From positions 1 to 64,000 of the forward strand of contig DAOUJX010000006.1 in assembly GCA_034422075.1 (NCBI GenBank): a stretch of 64,000 nucleotides of DNA, in the 5' to 3' direction. The first letter of the stretch is position 1; each line of letters begins with the position of its first letter. Made by a program: the position numbers and the translations under genes. This document shows, piece after piece, positions 1 to 8,631 of the stretch. A model generated the notes under the pieces. The model was not told the origin of the DNA. It was given only the letters and a program-made list of their open reading frames with translations, and did no database searches. Origin of the DNA: S34-282 sp034422075. GTDB lineage: Bacteria > Chloroflexota > Dehalococcoidia > Lucifugimonadales > Australimonadaceae.

Positions 1-956
1 TCGACGGGGAATCCGTTGGCGCTGACCACGTCATCTAGGAAGCGGGCAGCGATGCGTACCGTCGCTTCCAGCGCACCCGTGTCGATGCGACCATCGCCGA
101 CGAACGCCGCAAGGTTGACGGAGCCGAGATTGCAAGCTTCATTCGGCAGCAGCGGCACCTCGCCGCAGGGGTTGGTGCTTTCGAGCTCCCCCAGGTGCGG
201 TGTGGGGTTGCGCCGGTTGGCCTGGTCGATGAAGTAGATGCCCGGGTCGCCGGTGCGCCACGCGCTGTCGACGATTTGTCGCCACAGCTCGCGCGCTTCC
301 ACCGTTTCGGCGACCTCGCCTGTGTGCGGCTGTATCAGCGGCCAAGGCGAGTCGCGCTCCACCGCCTCCATGAAGGCGTCCGTAATGGCGACGGACACGT
401 TGAAGTTCTGAGCGGTCGCGTTATCGTCCTTCAGGTGGATGAACTGAAGTATCTCGGGATGGCTCACGGGCAGAATGCCCATGTTGGCGCCGTGGCGCTT
501 GCCGCCCTGTGTAATCATGTCGGATACGTTGGAGAGCATCTCCAGCACGGCGATTGCACCGCACGCTTCGCCGTGGGTCGTCGAGATGTGCGAGCCGCGG
601 CCGCGCAAGCGCCCGAACGAGTAACCTGTGCCACCTCCGTACTTCTGCACCATGGCGGTGGTGGTGGCTGCCGCCATTATCGACTCCATCGTGTCTTCGA
701 TGGGAATCACGAAGCAGGCCGACAGCGTGCCCTGCCCGGTACCTGCGTTGAAGAGCGTCGGGGAGTTAGGCATGAAGCGCCCGGACGCCATCATCTCGTA
801 GAAGCGCTCAGCCCACGCAGCCCGACCTTCCTCTTCAACACTTGCAACGGCGTCTGCCACGCGATGGAAGAGGCCGGTGGGCGATTCGCCGGCGAGCAGG
901 TAGCGCGCCTTGAGGATGCGCAGCGCATTGTCGCTCAACTGCGGGGTAGTGGCCAT
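1..956 (-). CDS. nrdJ: Adenosylcobalamin-dependent (class II) ribonucleotide reductase, N-terminal 318 residues
   Basis: Reduces ribonucleotides to deoxyribonucleotides in the cytoplasm. The gene starts at the ATG at 956 and runs off the left edge, so only the first 318 codons are visible. Recognisable features are an N-terminal RNR segment, the FMPNSPTLFNAG stretch (about residues 61-72), a reducing cysteine in SACFV (Cys81), and the active-site TNPCGE motif (about 261-266) holding the thiyl-radical cysteine. Similarity to B12-dependent enzymes rather than class I is judged from PNSPTLFNAG and the closely spaced NPCGE. It lies 28 bp downstream of nrdR on the same strand, so the two are probably cotranscribed. 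Activity would need B12 supply. Confidence 0.93.
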   Translation of the reverse strand, partial: MATTPQLSDNALRILKARYLLAGESPTGLFHRVADAVASVEEEGRAAWAERFYEMMASGRFMPNSPTLFNAGTGQGTLSACFVIPIEDTMESIMAAATTTAMVQKYGGGTGYSFGRLRGRGSHISTTHGEACGAIAVLEMLSNVSDMITQGGKRHGANMGILPVSHPEILQFIHLKDDNATAQNFNVSVAITDAFMEAVERDSPWPLIQPHTGEVAETVEARELWRQIVDSAWRTGDPGIYFIDQANRRNPTPHLGELESTNPCGEVPLLPNEACNLGSVNLAAFVGDGRIDTGALEATVRIAARFLDDVVSANGFPV

Positions 957-984
957 AGCGCAATTCTACATTGCGCGAACCTGC

Positions 985-1551
985 TTAGGGCTGTGGAACC
1001 ATGATGCTGGGCTTGCGCCCTCGCCGCAGCCTGGGCTTGGGCGGCGCCGCCGATTCATTGGGGATCAGCGTCAACTGACCCGTGTCGTCAATCTCGCCAC
1101 TAGCCTCAGCCGACTCTAGCGCCTGTATCTCGCGGATGAACATGTCAAGGTCGGCGAAGTCGCGGTAGACGCTCGCGTAGCGCAGGTAGGCGACGGGGTC
1201 GAGGGTACGCAGGCGCTCCATGGTGATCTCACCGACACGAGCCGCCTTTACTTCTGCGCGGCCAATCCGCCGGATGTCGCTCTCGATCTCATCCGCCAGC
1301 TTGTCGACCGCTCCCGTTGGCAATGGGCGCTTGACGCATGCCAGGCGGAGGGAGCGTAGCAGCTTTTCGCGCAGGAACTCCTCCCGCCGTCCGTCGCGCT
1401 TCTCGATGAGCAGCACCTCCTGCTGGATGCGCTCATAGGTGGTGAAGCGTGCACCGCATGCGTTGCACTCGCGACGGCGCCGGATCTCGTTGCCGGTATC
1501 GCGCGAGTCGGTGACTCGAGAGTCGGGGTCGCCACAATGCGGACAGTGCAT
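985..1551 (-). CDS. nrdR: Transcriptional repressor NrdR with C-terminal extension
   Basis: ATP/dATP-sensing repressor of ribonucleotide reductase genes. The N-terminal zinc ribbon has Cys3, Cys6, Cys29 and Cys32 (CPHC...CNAC) and the basic RRRREC DNA-binding segment; an ATP-cone follows from about residue 47 to 140. The start chosen is the ATG at 1551 because NrdR proteins normally begin M-x-C-P-x-C and an AGGGTGA-like ribosome site precedes it; a GTG at 1557 would add two residues. At 188 aa it is longer than the usual ~150, with a 35-40 residue basic, proline-rich tail (RLRRGRKP). It precedes nrdJ and sits behind a palindrome at 1624-1633, which suggests autoregulation. Confidence 0.95.
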   Translation of the reverse strand: MHCPHCGDPDSRVTDSRDTGNEIRRRRECNACGARFTTYERIQQEVLLIEKRDGRREEFLREKLLRSLRLACVKRPLPTGAVDKLADEIESDIRRIGRAEVKAARVGEITMERLRTLDPVAYLRYASVYRDFADLDMFIREIQALESAEASGEIDDTGQLTLIPNESAAPPKPRLRRGRKPSIMVPQP

Positions 1552-1623
1552 AGTCACCCTGTTGGGCGACCCCCGCCGTTGTTAAGGCGAACGGGGGCCG
1601 CCACATCGTCAGGTTGTGTACGC

Positions 1624-1633
1624 CAATATATTG
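1624..1633. promoter_or_regulatory. Candidate NrdR box upstream of nrdR-nrdJ
   Basis: CAATATATTG is a perfect palindrome that fits the core of the known NrdR box (C-W-ATATAT-W-G). It lies 73 bp upstream of the nrdR start on the same transcription unit. Only this one clear box is visible; a normal second box one to three helical turns away was not found, only a weak half-match near 1604-1619. Confidence 0.6.
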
Positions 1634-1851
1634 TATGTAAACGTGCTGCGGCTACCAGATACCAGCGCCGCTCCCCCAGTTTTGAGGGATTGGCTAGTTA
1701 TCACAGCCGCAGCAGCGTCTGTCAAGTGGTGTGCTCTTTGATTCCACCACATACTCGGAAGATGAAACCCATAAATCCTATATTTAGTGCAATATCTGAA
1801 GTTGTTCCGAACTCTCGCCCCAACCCTCCGGTGGGGAGAGGTAGAAAGAGC

Positions 1852-1889
1852 CCCTGCTCTCTCCCAAGGGGGGGGAGGAGAGAGCAGGG
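1852..1889 (-). terminator. Strong hairpin downstream of ftsZ
   Basis: A perfect 13-bp inverted repeat (1852-1864 pairs with 1877-1889) with a 12-nt loop. On the minus strand it is followed by a pyrimidine-rich CTCTTTCTACC run, so it may terminate ftsZ transcription; there is no clean T-tract. Partial further repeats of the CTCTC/GGGGAGAG type surround it (1811-1900). Confidence 0.5.
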
Positions 1890-1910
1890 CGGGGAGAGTG
1901 GGGTTCTTCC

Positions 1911-1963
1911 ACCGAGCCTGCCCCTGGGCCGATCCTTTGTCAGCCCAGGGAACAGTGCTCGGT
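1911..1963. repeat. Two-stem structured element after ftsZ
   Basis: Nested perfect stems: ACCGAGC (1911-1917) with GCTCGGT (1957-1963), and CCCTGGGC (1922-1929) with GCCCAGGG (1943-1950), separated by a small asymmetric internal loop. It lies between ftsZ and nrdR. Function unknown; it could be part of the ftsZ terminator, a processed RNA or a dispersed repeat. Confidence 0.5.
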
Positions 1964-2023
1964 AAGCAGCGCATGGAAGGAGGCTGTACCAGCGGCGCTG
2001 CAGGGGATTGTCCGTGCTGTCGA

Positions 2024-3115
2024 CTAGATGCGAAGCGACCTTGCCGAGCGCAGGAACGGCGGCAGGTCCATCTCCGCTTCCTCTCCCAGCGCACTGCGGA
2101 GGAAGGAGGAGATGGAGTCGTCGTCGCGCGTCAACAGGCTGCCAGCCTCGGCTGTCGGGAGACCGGTAGCGATGATGGTCACACGCACCTCGTCCTCCAT
2201 CTTCATGTCAGGCACCATGCCGAAGATGATGTTGGCGTCAGGGTCGACGACCTGGCCGATGGTGTTGGCCGCGGCCTGCACCTCGCGCAACGTAAGGTCG
2301 TTGCCGCCGGTGATGTTGAAGAGGATGCCGCGCGCGCCCTCGATGCTCACATCAAGCATCGGGCTCCTGATGGCGTTGCGGGCTGCTTCGACCGCCCGGT
2401 TCTCGCCGCTGGCCGTGCCGATGGCCATCCAAGCGGGGCCTGCCCCGCTCATGATGGTCTTAACGTCGGCGAAGTCGAGGTTGATCTCGCCGGGCACGGT
2501 GACGAGCTCGGCAATGGACTGAACGCCCTGCCGCAGCACGTCGTCAGCCACCTTGAAGGCCTGCTCAGCCGTGACCTCCTCCTCGCACATCGAGGTAAGG
2601 CGGTCGTTGGGGATGATGATGAGGGTGTCGACCCGCTCCTGTAGGAGAGCGAGGCCGTCATCAGCATTCTTGCCGCGCTTGCGACCCTCGAAGCTGAAGG
2701 GCCTGGTGACGACGGCGATGGTCAGCGCTCCTGTCTCCTTGGCCACCTCGGCCATGACGGAGGCCGCGCCCGTGCCGGTCCCGCCGCCCATTCCGGCAGC
2801 GATGAAAATCATGTCGGCACCGCGCACTGCCTCGTAGAGTTCCTCCCGCGACTCCTCCGCTGCGTCCCTGCCGATTGAGGGGTCGCCGCCGACGCCGAGT
2901 CCGCGGGTGAGCTTGTCACCGATACGGATCTTGACCGGCACCTCCGAGCGGAGCAGGTGCTGGGTGTCGGTGTTGACCGCTAGGTACTCGACTCCCGGCA
3001 CACGCTCCCGGTACATGCGGTTAACCGCATTGCAACCACCGCCGCCTACGCCGATGACCTTGACCTGGGCCATCCCGTCAGCGGGGGGTAAATGATTCAC
3101 TCCGTACATATTCAT
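2024..3115 (-). CDS. ftsZ: Cell division protein FtsZ
   Basis: Tubulin-like GTPase that forms the cytokinetic ring. It has the nucleotide-binding GGGGCNAVNRM segment near residue 25, the tubulin signature GGGTGTGAA near residue 110, the T7-loop region, and an intact C-terminal conserved peptide DLPPFLR close to the end, which docks FtsA or SepF. The ATG at 3115 is preferred because AAGGAG lies about 10 nt upstream; an upstream frame to 3178 is open but encodes a basic stretch unlike FtsZ. It is 363 aa, normal for the family, with a short linker. It lies 95 bp downstream of ftsA. Confidence 0.97.
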   Translation of the reverse strand: MNMYGVNHLPPADGMAQVKVIGVGGGGCNAVNRMYRERVPGVEYLAVNTDTQHLLRSEVPVKIRIGDKLTRGLGVGGDPSIGRDAAEESREELYEAVRGADMIFIAAGMGGGTGTGAASVMAEVAKETGALTIAVVTRPFSFEGRKRGKNADDGLALLQERVDTLIIIPNDRLTSMCEEEVTAEQAFKVADDVLRQGVQSIAELVTVPGEINLDFADVKTIMSGAGPAWMAIGTASGENRAVEAARNAIRSPMLDVSIEGARGILFNITGGNDLTLREVQAAANTIGQVVDPDANIIFGMVPDMKMEDEVRVTIIATGLPTAEAGSLLTRDDDSISSFLRSALGEEAEMDLPPFLRSARSLRI

Positions 3116-3210
3116 CTCTTCCTTCTCCTTTACCCTTTTGCTCCTGGCGTTCGTTTCCCTGCGTTGACGGCGGCCCACCGCTTCGGCTCGGGCCGCGAGT
3201 GGTGGTGTAC

Positions 3211-4440
3211 TTAGGCAGGCACCTTGCTCCGGTCATCCGACGGCCTGCTCCCAAACCAGCTGCGCATCCGCTTGCCGATCGAAATCGGCGCGGAGGTGTC
3301 GAGCGCCACAGCGCCCGCGTGCTGGTGGCGGATTCCCCACAGGAGCAGCCCAACTGCCGTGGAGTACGATGCGTCCTTCATCGCGGCTGGGACGCCTAGC
3401 GTGGTGGTGGGCGCTCCGAGGCGTACGGAGCATGCCCCGTGCTCCGCCAACAGTCCGGCAAGCCCCGGCAGCTTGGAAGTGCCGCCGGTCAAGACGACGC
3501 CGCCCGGGGGTACGCGCGAAAAGCCGGCGTCGCGGACGCGTCCGAGTATTAGCCGCACCAGTTCCTCCGCACGCTCGTTCAGGAGCTTGCTAATGGTCTC
3601 GGAGACGTGCGGGTCCACCTCCTTGTTGTTGGCAAGGGCGGCGGAGTAGCGCAGCTTGGCCTCCTCTGCCTGCTCAGACGTCAGGCCGAGCGCAAGCGCG
3701 AGGTCGTTGGTGAAGTGGTAGCCGGCAATCGGGATCGCCGAGGTGTAGCAGACCGCCCCGTCGGTGAAGATGGCCACGTCGGTCGTGCCGCCCCCGCTGT
3801 CGGCCAGGACGACGCCGACCTCGCGTTCGTGGGCCGTGAGGACGGACTCGGCGCTGGCAAGATGCTCGAGCACCATGCCCTTTACAGGAACGCCCGCCTT
3901 TCGTACGACGCGTGCGATGCTGCGCAGTTCCTCGCGGTCGCCTAGAACCACGTGCGACTCAGCGCTCAAGCGCGTGCCGTTGAGGCCGATGGGGTTGCGC
4001 ACACCCACCTCTCCATCCATTCCATCGACGACGTAGGTGCGCGGAATGATGTGCACCATCCGCCGCGCAGTGCTTACCTGCTTCCCGTCAAGTGACGAAC
4101 TGAGCAGCTTGTTGACGTCGGAGTCGGACACCGCCTGGTCGCCGTCGTCGCGCATGATGCTGGCTTCGACGTTAACGCAGCTCAAGTGCGCGCCTGTGAC
4201 GCCAACGAATGCTGGCGGCAAGGGCTTGCCGTAAACCTCCTTCGCATCCGCAATCGACTGGCGGACGGACCTGCTGAGTTCGTCAGGATCGACGACCAAG
4301 CCCTTTTGCATGCCGAACGAGGTGGAGTATCCGGCGGCCAATATCTCCACGCCGCCGTTGGGCGAGACCCTGGCAACGAGGGTGACGACCTTGGTCGTAC
4401 CGACGTCGATAGCCGTGTAGAGCGTCTCTCGGTTCATCAT
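3211..4440 (-). CDS. ftsA: Cell division protein FtsA
   Basis: Actin-like ATPase that tethers FtsZ to the membrane. It opens with the phosphate-1 motif AIDVGTTKVVTL and has LADSGGGTTDVAIF (phosphate-2) and VVLTGGTSKLPGL (adenosine) later; the 1C/SHS2 region lies between. At 409 aa it is of normal length, with a C-terminal basic and aromatic stretch (KRMRSWFG) suitable as an amphipathic membrane-targeting helix. The ATG start overlaps the rsmH stop (ATGA, 4437-4440), indicating translational coupling; ftsZ follows. Confidence 0.95.
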   Translation of the reverse strand: MMNRETLYTAIDVGTTKVVTLVARVSPNGGVEILAAGYSTSFGMQKGLVVDPDELSRSVRQSIADAKEVYGKPLPPAFVGVTGAHLSCVNVEASIMRDDGDQAVSDSDVNKLLSSSLDGKQVSTARRMVHIIPRTYVVDGMDGEVGVRNPIGLNGTRLSAESHVVLGDREELRSIARVVRKAGVPVKGMVLEHLASAESVLTAHEREVGVVLADSGGGTTDVAIFTDGAVCYTSAIPIAGYHFTNDLALALGLTSEQAEEAKLRYSAALANNKEVDPHVSETISKLLNERAEELVRLILGRVRDAGFSRVPPGGVVLTGGTSKLPGLAGLLAEHGACSVRLGAPTTTLGVPAAMKDASYSTAVGLLLWGIRHQHAGAVALDTSAPISIGKRMRSWFGSRPSDDRSKVPA

Positions 4441-5327
4441 GCTGCACGTGCCTCCTCCGACGCGATCTTCTGAGCAGTACGCAAGCGCGCGCTGCGGCTA
4501 CGTCGGTTTGCTGCAATTTCACTTGGCTCGGGCTTGACGACTCGCTTGGTCAATGGCTCGAGACGTGCATCGTTGCGGACAAGTGACTTGACGATGCGGT
4601 CCTCGAGGGAGTGGTAGGCAATAGTGACGAGGCGCCCGCCCTCGACCAGGATTTCGACTGCCCGCGCGAGCCCCGCACGGAGCGCGTCCAATTCGTCGTT
4701 CACCGCTATGCGCAGAGCCTGAAAGGTGCGCGTAGCGGGGTGAGTGCGGCCGCGCCGGTAGCCAGAAGCACGAGCTACGGTCTCCGCCAGCCGCGCGGTG
4801 TCTGTGATGGGCCGCGCCTGCACGATGGCGCGCGCGATCCTTCGGGAGCGCGGCTCCTCGCCGTACTGGTACAGCAAGTCGGCCAGCGCGCCCTCGTCCA
4901 ATGTGTTGACTATCTCCTCCGCCGTCGGTCCTCCGTCCTGCCCGAACCGCATGTCGAGTGGCTCGCTCTGCCGGAAGGAGAAGCCCCGCCGCGCGACGTC
5001 CAGTTGGCGAGACGAGACGCCGAGGTCGAAGAGGACGCTGTCGGCCGGAACGAATCCTTCCGCGTGGGCGACGCTGCCGAGGTCGCGGAAGTTGGCGTTG
5101 ACAATGCGGATTCGCTCGCCGTAGGGCGCAAGCGTCGATGCCGCGACGTCGATGGCCTCGGCGTCCGCATCGAGGCCGAGCAGCTTGCCGGTGGGTGCAC
5201 AGGCCTGAGCAATGCGCGCAGCGTGACCACCGTTCCCGAGCGTGCAGTCGATGTAGGCGCCGCCATCACGGGGAGCCATGGCATCTAACACTTGTCTACT
5301 CAAAACCGGCGTGTGAAGACCTTCCAT
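4437..5327 (-). CDS. rsmH: 16S rRNA (cytosine1402-N4)-methyltransferase RsmH
   Basis: SAM-dependent methyltransferase (formerly MraW) acting on C1402 of 16S rRNA. It has the family start HTPVL, the SAM site YIDCTLGNGGHAARI, LFDLGVSSRQLD and the ending of the family type (SRSARLRTAQ). It is 296 aa. GAGGAAGACG precedes the ATG at 5327. It heads an rsmH-ftsA-ftsZ unit; mraZ, ftsL/ftsI, the mur genes, mraY, ftsW and ftsQ usual for this cluster are all absent between them. Confidence 0.96.
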   Translation of the reverse strand: MEGLHTPVLSRQVLDAMAPRDGGAYIDCTLGNGGHAARIAQACAPTGKLLGLDADAEAIDVAASTLAPYGERIRIVNANFRDLGSVAHAEGFVPADSVLFDLGVSSRQLDVARRGFSFRQSEPLDMRFGQDGGPTAEEIVNTLDEGALADLLYQYGEEPRSRRIARAIVQARPITDTARLAETVARASGYRRGRTHPATRTFQALRIAVNDELDALRAGLARAVEILVEGGRLVTIAYHSLEDRIVKSLVRNDARLEPLTKRVVKPEPSEIAANRRSRSARLRTAQKIASEEARAA

Positions 5328-5700
5328 CGTCTTCCTCTGGTGGGGCCCAATGGGGCGAGATTACCTAAACCGAGCACGGCCAAAATTAGTCGTTATATAA
5401 GAAACAGTCAATTAACTTTCTATGCATTTTCCGAATTATAGACCCAATTCATCACCGTATTTAGTAGTCTATAGACTGATAAATTGGCAGTAGTGTGTTG
5501 GATTATTCAAGCAGGTTGTGCCTGACATATGGTCAAATACTAAACTTTGTATAAAAGTTCAAAATGAGTGTCCAAAACCCTCGTCTTTCCATGCCGCCTC
5601 CTACCCATGTCTCGATGCGGGTAGTCGCTGCGCAGCTGGCGCCAGCAGGCGGTCAGGACGGGGCTAACCGCGCTCATGCTCTGCTGCTATACTCCGCTTT
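5328..5700. promoter_or_regulatory. AT-rich divergent intergenic region, with palindrome and candidate promoter
   Basis: About 390 bp separates rsmH (minus) from the aminotransferase (plus). The stretch 5380-5570 is strikingly AT-rich compared with its surroundings and contains the perfect 12-bp palindrome AGTCTATAGACT (5466-5477). TATACT at 5688-5693 is a good -10 for the plus-strand gene, though the matching -35 (TAACCG) is poor. No gene is seen here. Confidence 0.45.
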
Positions 5701-5778
5701 CGGCCTGCCCAGTCAGTAGTGGAGGACAGGCCAGATCCCACTGCTCCGCATGATGATTGCGGTCCGTATGGACGGGTG

Positions 5779-6963
5779 ATGGAACGCTACCAGTCGGAAT
5801 TTGTGCCGCCTGCGCGTGTGCTCATGGGCGCAGGGCCGAGCAACGTCCACCCGCGCGTCATCCGCGCGATGACCGCTTCGCTGCTCGGCCACATGGACCC
5901 CGACTTCCTACAGGTGCTGGACGACGTGAACGCGATGCTGCGCGTCGTGTTTCGCACCAGCAACGCCTTCACGTGGCCGGTTTCGGGCACTGGCACCGCC
6001 GGTATGGAGGCCGCCATCGTCAACATCGTCGAGCCGGGCGACACGGTGGTGGTCGCGGCCAACGGCTACTTCGGCGAGCGTCTTTCCGAAATTGCGCGCA
6101 GGGCGGGCGCGAACGTCGCCACGGTGCACTTTGCGTACGGCGAGCCAGCCTCGTCTGAGCGCATCCGCGACGAGCTAACGCGCCACCGTTCGGTCAAGGC
6201 GGTCGCGGTCGTCCATGCCGAGACGTCCACCGGTGTGCTCTCGGACGTGAAGGCGGTGGCGGAGGCCGCGCACGACCATGGCGCACTCGTCATCGTCGAC
6301 GCTGTTACCTCGCTGGGCGGAGTGGAGTTGCAGGTGGGCGCGTGGGACATCGACGTGGCCTACTCGGGCACACAGAAGTGCCTGGCATGCCCGCCGGGGC
6401 TCGCACCCATAACGTTGAGCGAGCGGGCGGTCGAGACGCTCCGGCTCCGTAAGACGCCCGTCCAGAGCTACTACCTAGACATGAACCAGTTGCGCTCCTA
6501 CTTCGAACTGCGTGGCTACCATCACACGGCACCCATCAGCAACCTCTACGGGCTGCGAGAGGGATTGCGGGTGCTCTTGGAAGAGGGCGTCGAGAATAGC
6601 TGGCGGCGGCATGCGCGCGCGGCGGACGGCCTACAGGCCGGCCTCGAGGCGATGGGCTTGAGCCTGTTCGCCAGCGAGCCGAATCGCCTGCCGTCGCTGA
6701 CGACCATCAACGTCCCGGAAGGCGTCGACCCGGCGGCAGTCCGCAAGCATCTGCTCGACCGCCACAGCCTCGAGATCAGCTCCGGGTTGGGGGAGATTGC
6801 CAATTCCGTCTGGCGCGTGGGGCTGATGGGCTACAACGCAACGGAAACGAACGTCTTCCTGTTCCTCTCGGCGTTGGAGGAGGCACTGCTGGCGCAGAGC
6901 TTCGAACTACCGGCGGGCGCGAGCCTTGCGGCGGCGCAACGCGCGATGCTGAACGGCGCCTAA
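5779..6963 (+). CDS. Class V PLP-dependent aminotransferase (alanine-glyoxylate/serine-pyruvate type)
   Basis: Fold-type I aminotransferase of the serine-pyruvate/alanine-glyoxylate group. It shows LMGAGPSNVHPRV near the N-terminus, the GTGTAGMEAA phosphate-binding loop, VVHAETSTGVL, IVDAVTSLGG with the pyridine-binding Asp, and SGTQKCLACPPG containing the PLP lysine. The start chosen (ATG 5779, 394 aa) leaves the conserved ERYQ..FVPP opening; a GTG at 5719 would add 20 residues with no family look. Substrate cannot be told from sequence; 2-aminoethylphosphonate transaminase relatives share these motifs. It converges on a methyltransferase gene, the stop codons overlapping at 6960-6963. Confidence 0.88.
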   Translation: MERYQSEFVPPARVLMGAGPSNVHPRVIRAMTASLLGHMDPDFLQVLDDVNAMLRVVFRTSNAFTWPVSGTGTAGMEAAIVNIVEPGDTVVVAANGYFGERLSEIARRAGANVATVHFAYGEPASSERIRDELTRHRSVKAVAVVHAETSTGVLSDVKAVAEAAHDHGALVIVDAVTSLGGVELQVGAWDIDVAYSGTQKCLACPPGLAPITLSERAVETLRLRKTPVQSYYLDMNQLRSYFELRGYHHTAPISNLYGLREGLRVLLEEGVENSWRRHARAADGLQAGLEAMGLSLFASEPNRLPSLTTINVPEGVDPAAVRKHLLDRHSLEISSGLGEIANSVWRVGLMGYNATETNVFLFLSALEEALLAQSFELPAGASLAAAQRAMLNGA

Positions 6964-7739
6964 AGCTTTTCGGCGCGCAGCACCAGCACGTCCCAACCCC
7001 ACCTGATCGTGTCATCGTCGCGCTCCATGGCGAACGCCGCAACGTGATCCGGCCCGACGTCGCGAAAGTCGACCTCCAACGCGCGCGTCTCCTCTTCAGA
7101 CACGTGTGCGCGCGCACACCAGTCGACGAACTCCAGCCAGACCCTAGTCATTGCCGTATCAGTAACTCGCATGCCAGCCGCCTCGACGGAGCGCTGCCAG
7201 CCGATGGGTGAGCGATTGCGGACATGACTGGGATCGCGGCGTTCCTCCACTTCGTTCATCCAGTCGGCGATAGCCCTATCTTCGGGCGAAACGGTGTCGC
7301 AGAAGATGAAGACGCCGCGCGGCTCGAGAACGCGCGTGACCTCTGCGAGCCATGCGTCGGGGTCGAGGAAGTGGTGAGCGGCGGTACGGCAGGTGAGCAG
7401 GTCGATCGAGGCATCGCGGAAGGGCAGCGACTCAGCGGCGACGAGAACGCGCTCGACGCCCTTGATTTCGCGCTCCTTGGCGACGCGGGTCACCTGCGTC
7501 AGCATCTCGCGCGTCAGGTCAGTAGCGAGTACGGTGTCGGCAAACGGCACGGTGGCGAAAGCAGTGAAGCCGGGGCCGGTGGCAATATCGACCGCCGTGG
7601 CAAAGCGCCGCCCGTCTTTGGCCAACGCCTCTTCCACGAGGCGCAAGCTATCACCGGTCCGGTGCGCTGCGCTGGTGACGTAGTTCGCCGCCGTCGCGCC
7701 GAACTGCTGCTGTGATGAGCGTTGGGGGGGCTGTTGCAT
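6960..7739 (-). CDS. Class I SAM-dependent methyltransferase (UbiE/Methyltransf_11-like)
   Basis: A 259-aa Rossmann methyltransferase. The SAM loop is ATAVDIATGPGFTAFAT with motif I, an acidic end of beta-2 (ATDLTREML), then LPFRDASIDLLTCRTAAHHF (motif post-II) and VLEPRGVFIFCDT. It starts QQPPQRSSQQQFGATAANYV, typical for the ubiquinone/menaquinone-type and related small-molecule methyltransferases. The ATG at 7739 is preferred over an open upstream frame because that extension overlaps prmC. Substrate unknown. It follows prmC by 37 bp and may be the last gene of the prfA-prmC unit. Confidence 0.8.
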   Translation of the reverse strand: MQQPPQRSSQQQFGATAANYVTSAAHRTGDSLRLVEEALAKDGRRFATAVDIATGPGFTAFATVPFADTVLATDLTREMLTQVTRVAKEREIKGVERVLVAAESLPFRDASIDLLTCRTAAHHFLDPDAWLAEVTRVLEPRGVFIFCDTVSPEDRAIADWMNEVEERRDPSHVRNRSPIGWQRSVEAAGMRVTDTAMTRVWLEFVDWCARAHVSEEETRALEVDFRDVGPDHVAAFAMERDDDTIRWGWDVLVLRAEKL

Positions 7740-7776
7740 GTGCGCATCATAGCGCGGACTGAGAGTGCCTGCGCGC

Positions 7777-8631
7777 CTACGCAGTTTCAACGACCAGCAC
7801 ACGCTCGCGGCCCGCTAGGTCATGAGCAGCTCGGATGCGCGCTTTGGGAAACGCAACTCTCGCGGCTGCCTGTGCCTCCACCATCTGCGCCGAATCGAGT
7901 TCGCAAATTAGCGCGCCGCCGTCGCGCATAGCGCCAGGTGCGGATGCAAGGAGTGCGCGCACGAGGTCGAGGCCGTCATCGCCGCCGTCGAGCGCCTCGC
8001 GCGGCTCGTAGCGGCTCACTTCCGGCTCTAGGAGTGGGATTTGCGACGCCGGCACGTAGGGCAGGTTGGCGACGATGACATTGACGCGCTCCTGCAACGG
8101 CTCCAGCAGGCTTCCATGGTGCAAATGCACGCGTGCCGATACGGCGTGGCGCTCTGCGTTGCGTGCCGTCAGGTTGAGTGCCGCTTCCGAAATGTCGATG
8201 GCATGGATACGCGCGCTCGGCAGCGCGACGGCGAGCGCGATGCTGAGCACGCCGCTCCCGCAACCCACGTCGGCGATGACGGCGGATACTTCGCCGGGGG
8301 GCCGCAGCAGGCGCAAGGCCTCCTCCACCAGGCTCTCGCTGTCGGGACGGGGAATGAGGACCCCTGGCGCGACTAGGAAGTCAAGGCCGTAGAACTCCCG
8401 CTGCCCCAATAGGTAAGCGATAGGCTCGCGACGCAGCCGGCGTTGGAGTAGCGCATCGACGGCTTCGCACCCCGCGTCGCCCTGCTCGTCACCCAAACGC
8501 GCATATAAGGCGGCGCGGTCGATGCCCAGGGAGCACATGAGAAGCAACTCCGCCTCGAGTTGCGCGTCACCGATGCCCGCACGGGCGAGGCGCCGCTCCG
8601 TCGAGCGGAGCAGCACACGCACCGTCGTCAC
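7777..8631 (-). CDS. prmC: Peptide chain release factor N5-glutamine methyltransferase PrmC
   Basis: Methylates the GGQ glutamine of release factors. It has an N-terminal helical domain (to about residue 80), the REFYGLDFLVAPGVLIPRPDSE family signature split across the linker, SAM motif VADVGCGSGVLSIALA, and the active-site tetrad VIVANLPYVP, in which the usual NPPY is NLPY. It is 284 aa. The GTG start overlaps the prfA TGA (8628-8631), coupling it to its substrate gene. Confidence 0.93.
   Translation of the reverse strand: MTTVRVLLRSTERRLARAGIGDAQLEAELLLMCSLGIDRAALYARLGDEQGDAGCEAVDALLQRRLRREPIAYLLGQREFYGLDFLVAPGVLIPRPDSESLVEEALRLLRPPGEVSAVIADVGCGSGVLSIALAVALPSARIHAIDISEAALNLTARNAERHAVSARVHLHHGSLLEPLQERVNVIVANLPYVPASQIPLLEPEVSRYEPREALDGGDDGLDLVRALLASAPGAMRDGGALICELDSAQMVEAQAAARVAFPKARIRAAHDLAGRERVLVVETA

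Noticed and set aside
1911..1963. T-box or other known riboswitch
   Set aside because: The stems lack the T-box antiterminator sequence and specifier loop; it lies after ftsZ, not before an amino-acid gene.
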